Below, piece after piece: positions 6,996 to 13,878 of a DNA stretch of 13,897 nucleotides (position 1 is its first letter; every line of letters starts with the position of its first letter). The stretch lies in NCBI GenBank assembly GCA_900766865.1, contig CAAFXA010000362.1, forward strand, positions 1-13,897, written 5' to 3'. Origin of the DNA: an uncultured Akkermansia sp. (lineage in GTDB: Bacteria > Verrucomicrobiota > Verrucomicrobiia > Verrucomicrobiales > Akkermansiaceae). The notes beneath the pieces were generated by a model. That model did no database searches and was not told where the DNA came from. It worked only from the letters and a program-made list of their open reading frames with translations. Made by a program: the position numbers and the translations under genes.

Positions 6996-8344
6996 AGAAA
7001 GGCGCCATTAACTCCATTGTGGATTCCGCCTGGCTGCCACACAGCCTGTGCTGTGTTCTGGCTCTTGTGGGCTGCATTCCGATTCTGTGGCCAGCGCTGG
7101 CAGACCACAAACTTCAGGCAACGCTGCTCCCCTATTGCGGCCCCATTATTCTGAGCGCCTTTGTCTGTTCCGCGGCACTGGTGTGCATCAGCAGCGTGCG
7201 CTACCTGCTGCGCATGCAGAACATCAGGGCTTTATGGCAACTTTGTGCCTGGTGTATGCTGTGGGGCACTGCTGCCCTCATTTTCGCCCAGATGGCAATA
7301 GAAGCCGATGTTGCTTCTCCTTACGAAGCAGAAGCAACGCAACCCATCCAGCAATCGGACACCCTCTACACCCCGTCCGACAAACTGACAGGCCCCTCCT
7401 CCCTGATTATTCCCATCGACCCGGAAAATTACAGTGCAAGCACCATCGAGCCAGCGACAAATCTCGTGCTTCTGGAACGCGAGCATGAGGAGCTCCTGGC
7501 CGACTTCCTGAGCCGCTCCGGTCGCTGGGCCTACGCCGCACAGGACGACACCTTCTACACGAAGCCCGGGCATGTCGTTCTCATCCCCCCCACCTCGGGC
7601 GGCATTCCGGGCACCATTCATGCCACCTTCCGCAGCGTAACGGAGGGTGAACGCCTGCCTGCCGGGTTTGTGGTTGTATCCCCCGGTGGCACATTCCCCG
7701 AGCCGGAAGAAGGACAGGAAGGCGTACCGGACATCGCGCTGGAGCTTTCCGGCAAGCACTATCTCCTGCTGGCCTGGCGAGGGACTAAACACGCCGAAAC
7801 GGCAAGAAAAGCCCTCAACGCAGCTATAGCGGCTATCGATACCCGCCTGCAGCGTCTGGCGGAATCCCCCACGGCCGAAACAGCGGCCTACCTTTGCGAA
7901 GGCTCCCGCCGCTTCTCCGGCAACAAACCAGAGCTGCACATCAGCGAACCCAACAGCCAGTACGGCATCTACCAGGCAGAGGTCTACGCCAACACCGGGC
8001 GCCCGGGAACCATGCTGCTGGCCATACGCGAGACAGACAGCGGCAAAACACTCCGAGTCTTTTCCTTCCCGGCTCTCTACTCCGATAATCCGAACGAAGT
8101 CTTCCGCCACGACATTCCCGGCTCCCGGGAGGAATGGCAGATAAACTCCGCTGTGAGCGAGGCCGATACCTTGTTCCCCAGCGGAGCCCCCTTCTTCGCA
8201 ATCAAAACAGGCGAGTCCCACCGCTACTTCGGGGTAACATTCGAGGTTAAGTTCTCACCTCAGGGGGCCGCCGGCACTGAGACAGAAACCCTTCTGCGCC
8301 GCAATTACAAAGTACAGGCATACGAAAGCAAGTCAGCCACCTGA
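6992..8344 (+). CDS. Three-helix membrane protein with large extracytoplasmic domain
   Basis: A 450-residue protein I do not recognise. Three hydrophobic helices lie at about 13-35, 45-68 and 80-103. The rest, about 105-450, is soluble. It has a Pro/Ser/Thr-rich linker (about 110-155), a mixed alpha/beta region, a helical stretch near 265-305 (KHAETARKALNAAIAAIDTR) and a C-terminal part rich in alternating hydrophobics that looks beta-sandwich-like (QYGIYQAEVYANTG, REDTDSGKT-like turns, YFGVTFEVKFSP). With three helices the large domain should lie on the opposite side from the N-terminus, most simply outside the cytoplasm. Its ATG overlaps the stop of the preceding gene (ATGA), strong evidence of translational coupling. 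It is a natural candidate for the membrane anchor or receptor of the two exported ankyrin proteins; this is inference. No enzyme motif is seen. Confidence 0.78.
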   Translation: MKKGAINSIVDSAWLPHSLCCVLALVGCIPILWPALADHKLQATLLPYCGPIILSAFVCSAALVCISSVRYLLRMQNIRALWQLCAWCMLWGTAALIFAQMAIEADVASPYEAEATQPIQQSDTLYTPSDKLTGPSSLIIPIDPENYSASTIEPATNLVLLEREHEELLADFLSRSGRWAYAAQDDTFYTKPGHVVLIPPTSGGIPGTIHATFRSVTEGERLPAGFVVVSPGGTFPEPEEGQEGVPDIALELSGKHYLLLAWRGTKHAETARKALNAAIAAIDTRLQRLAESPTAETAAYLCEGSRRFSGNKPELHISEPNSQYGIYQAEVYANTGRPGTMLLAIRETDSGKTLRVFSFPALYSDNPNEVFRHDIPGSREEWQINSAVSEADTLFPSGAPFFAIKTGESHRYFGVTFEVKFSPQGAAGTETETLLRRNYKVQAYESKSAT

Positions 8345-8359
8345 TTCCACCGACAATAT

Positions 8360-8389
8360 TTGACACACTGGCAAAAAAAATGCTTTACA
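8360..8389 (+). promoter_or_regulatory. Probable promoter of the DEAD-box helicase gene
   Basis: A consensus TTGACA (8360-8365) is followed at 18 nt by TTTACA (8384-8389), preceded by TGC; TACAAT at 8386-8391 is an alternative -10 but at 20 nt. Unlike the other promoters here, the -10 is 34 nt from the ATG at 8424, leaving a leader of roughly 25-30 nt. Confidence 0.5.
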
Positions 8390-8423
8390 ATTGCGTAATA
8401 ATAAGGCATTCTTGCCCGCGTCT

Positions 8424-10277
8424 ATGACTTTCTCTGAACTCGGTATTTGCCCGGAAATTCTGGAAGCGATTGAAGTGCTTGGCTTCGATACGCCCTCGCC
8501 CATTCAAGAACAAGCCATTCCCCGCGCATTGGAAGGCGACGATATTGTGGGCCTCTCCCACACCGGGTCCGGCAAAACGCTGGCTTTTTCCATACCGGCA
8601 CTGGAAAATATAGACCCGAATCTGCGCAGCGTGCAGGTACTCTGCCTGGCTCCCACACGCGAGCTGGCCGTGCAGATTTGCCGAGAAGTAGACAAACTGG
8701 CTCTCTTCCTGGATGGCGTGTCGGCCGTTCCCATCTACGGCGGAGCTTCCTTTGCCCCTCAGCTGGCAGCGCTGCATCGTGGAGTTCAGTTTGTTGTAGG
8801 CACACCTGGCCGCGTTATCGACCTCATGGAACAGGGCGAATTGCCCACGGAAAACATTACCACCCTCATTCTCGATGAGGCGGACGAAATGCTCGACATG
8901 GGTTTCCAGGAGGACATCGACCGCATTGTGGCTCAGCTTCCGACCGAGCGACAGACTCTCTTTTTCTCTGCAACGATGTCTCCGGCCATCCGGGCTCTCA
9001 TCAATCGACTTTCCGACAACCCGCAAGAAATCATCATCGAACGCCCGGTACTCACGGTGCCCACCTGCGAGCAGAGTGTATACGAAGTGGTGTTCTCCTC
9101 CCGTATCGAAGTACTCAGCCGCCTGATTGAGATGGGCCGCATGAAGCGCGGACTTGTCTTTGCCAACACCAAGCGCGTGGTGGATGATGTGGTGGATGGC
9201 CTGCTGGCTCGCGGCTACTCCGTGGACCGCCTGCACGGCGACATGCCCCAGACACTGCGTGAGCGTGTGATGGACTCCTTCCGCCGCGGCAATCTCAACG
9301 TACTGGTTGCAACCGACATTGCAGCCCGAGGCCTCGACATTGACGATGTGGATATTGTTGTCAACTTCGAGCTTCCGCGTGACCCGGAGGACTATGTGCA
9401 CCGCATTGGCCGCACCGCCCGAGCCGGCCGCAAAGGCAAAGCTGTCACCTTCATCGGCCGCAGAGATTTCTCCCTGCTGGCTCGCATCGAGCGTTTCATC
9501 GGCACCCGCATGCAGCGGGAAAAAGTGATGACCGCCAACCAAGTGGAAGAGGCACGCGTGGAGGCTCTGGTAGACGATATTCTGGAAGCCGCCAAGAAGG
9601 CCCCCGAGCTGCCGGCAGAATTGCAGGACCTTGAGCTGCCGGCAGAGCAGATTATGGCAGCCATGTTTAATCTTCTGGTAGCCAAGGGTAGCTGCGAGCT
9701 GCAGGCTATACCGGAAGATCGTCCCAGCCGCTATAGTAAGCGCGAGTCTGCCGACACAGATGCAGCCCCTGCTACAGAAAAGGGCAACGACTGGAGCAGC
9801 CTGCAGGAAAGCACCACCCTCTTCATGAATGGAGGAAAGCTCATCGGCATTCGTCCCAAGGATATTGCCGGCCTGCTCTACAACGAAGGCGGCGCCCCCA
9901 AGGGCACCGTGGGAGACATCAAGATTTTCCTCAAGCATTCCCTCATCGAGGTCAGCCCGGAAATTGCCCCTCAGCTGGCAGAGAAACTCTCCACCTGCTC
10001 CATCTGTGGCTACGAAGTCAATGTGCGAGAGGACAAGGGTAAACCCGAAGGTAACACCCGCCCCACGGTGCATGTACGCGATCGTCGTTCCGGCGGCGGG
10101 GATTCCTACCCAGGTCGCGATAACTTCCGCCGCGAGCGTGGCAATCGTTTCGAGCGCGGTGAGCGATTCTCCAACAATCGTAAGGGAGACAAGTTCGAGC
10201 GCCGCGACCGCCGCGAGCGAGAGGAAGAGCGCGCCCCGTTCTTCTCCCGCTTCTCCCGCAAGCCCCGCCGCAGCTGA
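8424..10277 (+). CDS. DEAD-box ATP-dependent RNA helicase, DbpA/CsdA type
   Basis: A 617-residue helicase that unwinds RNA or remodels RNP using ATP. All core motifs are present: Q motif (FDTPSPIQ, 21-28), motif I (SHTGSGKT, 45-52), Ia (PTRELA), Ib (TPGR), II (DEAD, 151-154), III (SAT, 182-184), IV region (LVFANTKR), V (ATDIAARGLDID) and VI (HRIGRTARAG, 326-335). Residues about 458-535 (TLFMNGGKLIGIRPKDIAGL, then IFLKHSLIEV) match the DbpA/CsdA RNA-binding RRM-like domain. The tail, about 550-617, is Arg/Gly/Glu-rich and disordered, a typical RNA-binding extension. These suggest ribosome assembly or cold-adaptation roles. The frame is open to a TTG at 8391, but MTFSELG is the standard family start. 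A C-GCAxxG-C-C gene follows 5 nt downstream, probably co-transcribed. An exact symbol (dbpA, deaD or rhlE) cannot be fixed. Confidence 0.93.
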   Translation: MTFSELGICPEILEAIEVLGFDTPSPIQEQAIPRALEGDDIVGLSHTGSGKTLAFSIPALENIDPNLRSVQVLCLAPTRELAVQICREVDKLALFLDGVSAVPIYGGASFAPQLAALHRGVQFVVGTPGRVIDLMEQGELPTENITTLILDEADEMLDMGFQEDIDRIVAQLPTERQTLFFSATMSPAIRALINRLSDNPQEIIIERPVLTVPTCEQSVYEVVFSSRIEVLSRLIEMGRMKRGLVFANTKRVVDDVVDGLLARGYSVDRLHGDMPQTLRERVMDSFRRGNLNVLVATDIAARGLDIDDVDIVVNFELPRDPEDYVHRIGRTARAGRKGKAVTFIGRRDFSLLARIERFIGTRMQREKVMTANQVEEARVEALVDDILEAAKKAPELPAELQDLELPAEQIMAAMFNLLVAKGSCELQAIPEDRPSRYSKRESADTDAAPATEKGNDWSSLQESTTLFMNGGKLIGIRPKDIAGLLYNEGGAPKGTVGDIKIFLKHSLIEVSPEIAPQLAEKLSTCSICGYEVNVREDKGKPEGNTRPTVHVRDRRSGGGDSYPGRDNFRRERGNRFERGERFSNNRKGDKFERRDRREREEERAPFFSRFSRKPRRS

Positions 10278-10282
10278 TACGA

Positions 10283-10738
10283 ATGCCCTTAACCCCGCAG
10301 CAGGCATCAGAAAAAGCCCTGGCCTATTTTCACCGGGGCTTCAACTGCGCCCAGTCTGTCTTTGCGCCCTTTGCCGCACACGCAGGGCTGAGCGAAGAAC
10401 TAGCCCTTCGTCTGGCAGCCGGCTTTGGCGCAGGCGTAGGGCGCATGCGTGGCATGTGCGGCGCTTTCAGTGGGCTCACACTGGTTGCGGGCTACAGCAA
10501 AGGAAATCTGACGGGTAAGCCGGAGGATAAAGAGATTGTATTCTCCCTGGTTCGCGAACAGGCTGCTGCCTTTACAGAAGAGTTCGGCACCCTCACCTGC
10601 CGGGAGCTGCTACACCTGGACGAGAACACCCAGGAGGGCGCCCGCCCCAATGAGCGCACCCAGGCCTACTACGCTGCCCGTCCCTGCGAGCGCTGTGTTG
10701 CCTTCTGCGCCGCACGCGCAGCAGAATTGTTGCAGTAA
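10283..10738 (+). CDS. C-GCAxxG-C-C family putative redox protein
   Basis: A 151-residue protein matching the C_GCAxxG_C_C family by its cysteine pattern: FNCAQSV (Cys22), GMCGAFSG (Cys59), TCREL (Cys106) and PCERCVAFC (Cys135, 138, 142). The family is thought to be redox-active or metal-binding; its biochemical role is poorly defined. There is no signal peptide, so it is cytoplasmic. The ATG is 5 nt behind the helicase stop without a Shine-Dalgarno, implying co-transcription and coupling with the helicase, although no functional link between the two is known to me. The convergent terminator region lies just downstream. Confidence 0.85.
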   Translation: MPLTPQQASEKALAYFHRGFNCAQSVFAPFAAHAGLSEELALRLAAGFGAGVGRMRGMCGAFSGLTLVAGYSKGNLTGKPEDKEIVFSLVREQAAAFTEEFGTLTCRELLHLDENTQEGARPNERTQAYYAARPCERCVAFCAARAAELLQ

Positions 10739-10743
10739 TCCGG

Positions 10744-10774
10744 CCTTTTTGCTTTGTTCAGAAAGGCAAAAAGG
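10744..10774 (+). terminator. Hairpin downstream of the C-GCAxxG-C-C gene
   Basis: CCTTTTTGC (10744-10752) pairs with GCAAAAAGG (10766-10774), and the stem extends through TTT/AAA with one bulged G. No U-run follows on the plus strand, so its efficiency as a plus-strand terminator is uncertain. It begins 6 nt after the stop codon and shares two bases with the ffh terminator. Confidence 0.45.
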
Positions 10775-10792
10775 AGGAACTCACGTTCCTCC
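10768..10792 (-). terminator. Rho-independent terminator of ffh
   Basis: On the minus strand GGAGGAAC (10792-10785), a 4-nt loop and GTTCCTCC (10780-10773) form a perfect 8-bp stem followed at once by TTTTT (10772-10768). It sits 36 nt past the ffh stop, a textbook intrinsic terminator. Confidence 0.85.
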
Positions 10793-10827
10793 CCGCATAA
10801 ACTTGTTATCTGCTCGGTCGCTTGCCA

Positions 10828-12336
10828 TCAGCGGCGGCGGAACATGCCACCAAAGCCGCCCATGCTACCCATGCCGGGCATCTTGGGCTTCTTGCCACCA
10901 CCCATCAGGGCCGACAAATCCGGCATACCACCACCCATCATGGAGGAGAGATCGGGCATCTCGCCCCCATGGGGCATAGAGGACATATCAGGCATGCCGG
11001 GCATACCACCCTTCATCTTGCCCATAGCCTTCATAAGCCCACCCATTTTTCCCTTGCCGCCCATCATTTCCTTCATCTGCTTAAAGTTCTTAATGAAGCG
11101 GTTCACCTCAATCTCACTCACGCCGGAGCCCTTGGCAATACGGCGGCGGCGGGAGGGAATGAGCAACTTGTAATTGGCACGCTCTGCAGGCGTCATAGAA
11201 AGCACAATAGCCTCCATACGCTTCATCTTTTTGGGATCCAGAGCGCCTTCCGGCAGCTGCTTCTTAATCTTGCTGAAACCAGGCAGCAGCCCCAGCAGGC
11301 CTTCGAGCGGGCCGAGGCTCTGCATCATACGCATCTGGGAAAGGAAGTCATTGAAATTGAACTCCCCGCTCATCATGCGGTTCATGGAGTTCATGGCAGA
11401 CTCCTGATCAATCTTCTCCGCGGCCTTTTCCACAAGGCCCACAATATCGCCCATGCCAAGGATGCGGTCTGCCATGCGTACAGGCACAAACGGCCCGAAC
11501 ATATCAAGCTTTTCGCCCTCACCCACAAACTTAATGGGCTTACCTGTCACGGCTCGCATGGACAAGGCAGCACCACCTCGGGCATCGCCGTCCAGCTTGG
11601 TCAGGATGATGCCTGTCAGTCCCACGGCATTATCGAATGCCTGGGCCACACGCACAGCCTGCTGACCCGTTGCAGCATCGGCCACCAACAGGGACTCCTG
11701 AGCCTCCAGGAACTTAGCCAGACGGCGCAGCTCCTCCACCAGGTCTTCATCCACCTCCTGACGGCCCGCTGTATCGAAAATAATGACATCGTGCTCCTGT
11801 TCCTTCGCCCACTTCAACGCATCCTTAGCCACGCGGATAACATCCTTCTCGCTTGCAGACGGCGTGTACACAGGCACCTCAATCTGCTTAGCCAGAGTAG
11901 CCAGCTGGTCGATAGCGGCCGGGCGGATAAGGTCGCAGGCCACCAGCAAAGGCTTGCGGCCCTCAGCCTTCAGACGGCGTGCCAGCTTGGCACTTGTTGT
12001 GGTTTTACCGGCACCATTCAGGCCCACCACCAAAATACGGCCCGGAGGTGTCAGATTCAACTCAGCAGCTTCACCGCCAAGCAATTCTGCGAGCTGGTCA
12101 CGGAAAATCTTTACAATCTGCTCGCCCGGTTTCACCGTTTTAAGCACCGCCACACCCATCGCCTGCTCTTTTACATGCGCAATAAACTCACGCGCAACGC
12201 TGTATTCTACGTCAGCGTCCAGCAGTGCCATGCGAATTTCGCGCATGGCATCGGCAATGTTCGACTCTGAGATTTTACTCAGGCCGCGAAGTTTACGGAA
12301 GGTGTCATCCAGCTTATCGGAAAGGAGCGAGAACAT
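10828..12336 (-). CDS. ffh: Signal recognition particle GTPase Ffh (SRP54)
   Basis: A 502-residue SRP protein that binds signal sequences and 4.5S RNA and delivers ribosomes to FtsY at the membrane. The N domain (1-90) is followed by the G domain with GLNGAGKTT (105-113), DLIRPAAIDQL (135-145), DTAGR (188-192), TKLDGDARGG (246-255) and GEGEKLDMF (272-280). The M domain follows (about 315-425) with methionine-rich helices and the RNA-binding SRRRRIAKGSG (395-405). A long Met/Gly/Pro tail (about 425-502) contains two near-identical 11-mers, MPDLSSMMGGG and MPDLSALMGGG. E. coli Ffh is 453 residues, so the tail explains the extra length. The frame is open to a GTG-like upstream codon at 12372, but MFSLLSDKLDD is the expected start and sits 7 nt after the -10 box. 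It is transcribed alone, ending at the hairpin at 10768-10792. Confidence 0.96.
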   Translation of the reverse strand: MFSLLSDKLDDTFRKLRGLSKISESNIADAMREIRMALLDADVEYSVAREFIAHVKEQAMGVAVLKTVKPGEQIVKIFRDQLAELLGGEAAELNLTPPGRILVVGLNGAGKTTTSAKLARRLKAEGRKPLLVACDLIRPAAIDQLATLAKQIEVPVYTPSASEKDVIRVAKDALKWAKEQEHDVIIFDTAGRQEVDEDLVEELRRLAKFLEAQESLLVADAATGQQAVRVAQAFDNAVGLTGIILTKLDGDARGGAALSMRAVTGKPIKFVGEGEKLDMFGPFVPVRMADRILGMGDIVGLVEKAAEKIDQESAMNSMNRMMSGEFNFNDFLSQMRMMQSLGPLEGLLGLLPGFSKIKKQLPEGALDPKKMKRMEAIVLSMTPAERANYKLLIPSRRRRIAKGSGVSEIEVNRFIKNFKQMKEMMGGKGKMGGLMKAMGKMKGGMPGMPDMSSMPHGGEMPDLSSMMGGGMPDLSALMGGGKKPKMPGMGSMGGFGGMFRRR

Positions 12337-12343
12337 GCCCGTA

Positions 12344-12372
12344 ACACTAGCACAAACAATACGCAGTGTCAA
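12344..12372 (-). promoter_or_regulatory. Promoter of ffh, extended -10, leaderless layout
   Basis: On the minus strand a consensus TTGACA (12372-12367), a 17-nt spacer and TAGTGT (12349-12344) preceded by TGC. The -10 ends 7 nt before the ffh ATG at 12336. TTGTGCTAGT (12355-12346) is identical to the sequence before the ankyrin lipoprotein gene. Confidence 0.7.
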
Positions 12373-12399
12373 GCCACAGGAAAGACAGTACGCAGCAAA

Positions 12400-12547
12400 G
12401 GGCGGTGAATCGACAATCTACAATTTGGGAACCGCTAAATACTCCCTTATATCGAGAAATTGCAATTTGCCACCCATTTTGAGTTTTATCAATAAACGGA
12501 AATTTGGTGGGCGAGCTTTTTTTACAGGCAGGAGTGACTAAAGACCC
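12400..12547. other. AT-rich intergenic stretch between ffh and the galactosidase gene
   Basis: No convincing gene. The stretch is clearly more AT-rich than the flanking genes. It contains a perfect 12-nt palindrome AAATTGCAATTT (12457-12468), a second CAATTTG copy at 12421-12427, and a run of seven Ts at 12517-12523. A plus-strand promoter-like pair, TTGGGA (12425-12430), 17 nt, TATATC (12448-12453), could drive a short RNA ending at the T-run or at the following hairpin. It could also be a regulatory region for ffh. Confidence 0.35.
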
Positions 12548-12576
12548 GCGCTCCGAATGGTAATCATTCGGAGCGC
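12548..12576. terminator. 12-bp hairpin, probable terminator behind the galactosidase gene
   Basis: GCGCTCCGAATG (12548-12559) pairs perfectly with CATTCGGAGCGC (12565-12576) across a 5-nt loop. It lies 34 nt past the galactosidase stop on the minus strand, where the following bases are only weakly U-rich (GGGTCTTTAG). On the plus strand the trailing CAATTTTCATTTTG is more U-rich, so the hairpin may work in both directions. Confidence 0.6.
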
Positions 12577-12610
12577 CAATTTTCATTTTGCTCCGTCTCC
12601 ACCCACTCAA

Positions 12611-13878
12611 TCAGTCCCACTGATTATTGAGGGATTTTGTCTCTTTCCAGACCTCCATGTTACGCTCGGTCTTGCCGGAAATGGAGGGCGGTGTATCGGT
12701 ACCGATGTACAAATCCAGCACTTCCACGGCATTATTCCCCTTGCGCAGGAACTCGGCCGGACAGTACAGACGCTCCTGAGGGCCAACATTCCAGTAGCGC
12801 CCGAGCAGATGTCCGTTGACCCATACATAGCCCTTCTTCCAACCTGTCATATCCAGAAAGGTATCGGCAGGCTCCGCATCTAAGGAGATAATGGAGCGAT
12901 ACAGGCCGCCAAGCTCCGGTTCACGAGCAGCCTCCGGGGCAGCAACGATACGGGGAATAGAGCTCAGAGGCAGGCGCAGCACGCGCCAATCCGTCAGGGT
13001 TACAGGCCCCAGCTTTACGCTACCAATCAGCCCCTTTCGATCTTTTTCCAGGTATGAGCAAAAGTTCACATGACCAAAGGTATCCACCACAACTTTAAGC
13101 ACGGCCGGTGTCTTACGTTCCGGCAGCTTAAGGCTCTCCTGCCCCAGTCGGCGATCCAGTGACCCCACATATTTGTTCCCTACATATACCTGAGCGTAAT
13201 CGTGAGCCTTGCAATGCAGCACCTCTTCCGGGCCAGCCGGTATAATGGCGGTATAAATACCAATGCCCTGATTCTGCCCCAGACTCTCCAGAGTGGGTGG
13301 TGTATCAAACGAAGCGGGCTCAGCCTCGGTGCCCAGCTCATTGAAGGCCGCAACACGCGAAGGTGTGAAGGCGGGTAGCTCCATAGCCGGTGGCGTAGCA
13401 GGTACCTCCGGAGCCTCCAGCTCAGGGAGAGCCCCAAGGATGATATCCTTATATTCAAAATACTCTCTGGTGAGATTACCATTTTCACCCACCGGGGAGC
13501 CATAATCATAGCTAGTAAGGTCGGGCTGGAATGCGCCGCCCTGCTCGTTGCTGTTGGCTCCGGCAGTAAGGCCGAAACTTGTTCCTCCGTGGTAGACAAA
13601 CAGGTTGAAGGACACCCCATCCTTCATGTACCAGCGAACAGAGTTGAGCGCATTGCGGCTCGGCGTCCAGTTGCCCTCCCCCCAGTGGCGTAACCAGCCG
13701 GGATACGTCTCGCTGGAGAAAACAGGTACCCCCGGGGCTATGCGGAGCGCATTGCGCATCTGCCATGCATTGTCTGCCGGGTCCAGCCCCACGGCCACCC
13801 CAGCAGGCACAAAGCGCAGGTGGTGATTAGACGAGCCCTCGGACAGGTAGAACGGGCCAGCTCCCTTCTGCGTCCAGA
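12611..13878 (-). CDS. GH35 beta-galactosidase, C-terminal part
   Basis: About 422 residues of a glycoside hydrolase family 35 beta-galactosidase, which releases terminal beta-linked galactose from glycans such as mucin or host oligosaccharides. The frame stays open to the window edge (WTQKGAGPFYLSEG and on), so the GTG at 13810 is only an internal codon. The catalytic nucleophile is the Glu of SSETYPGWLRHWGE (about residue 56 of the visible part). FNLFVYHGGTSFGL and TSYDYGSPVGENGN are further family signatures. The C-terminal jelly-roll domains include GYVWVNGHLLGRYWNVGPQE. The N-terminal third, with the acid/base NEYG-type motif and any signal peptide, is missing because the contig ends. 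An Akkermansia-like host would use it in mucin degradation. The stop is followed by a strong hairpin, so this is the last gene of its transcript. Confidence 0.92.

Noticed and set aside
7232..8221. Long antisense open frames over the three-helix gene and, similarly, at 4147-5109 and 2216-2902
   Set aside because: No domain-like features; the plus-strand frames have signal peptides, membrane helices or catalytic motifs and coherent operon spacing.
8385..10307. A 640-codon open frame antisense to the helicase gene, longer than the gene itself
   Set aside because: The plus strand encodes every helicase motif. The antisense frame shows no recognisable domain and arises from GC-rich codon use that avoids stops on the opposite strand.
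10822..12270. A 482-codon open frame on the plus strand across ffh
   Set aside because: It is antisense to an unmistakable Ffh; its His/Leu-rich composition is typical of a shadow frame.
12347..12610. An 87-codon minus-strand open frame in the ffh-galactosidase gap
   Set aside because: It runs through the terminator hairpin and the ffh promoter, has no start signal and no recognisable protein character.
13808..13810. GTG as the start of the galactosidase gene
   Set aside because: Typical GH35 sequence continues upstream in frame to the window edge, so the true start lies outside.
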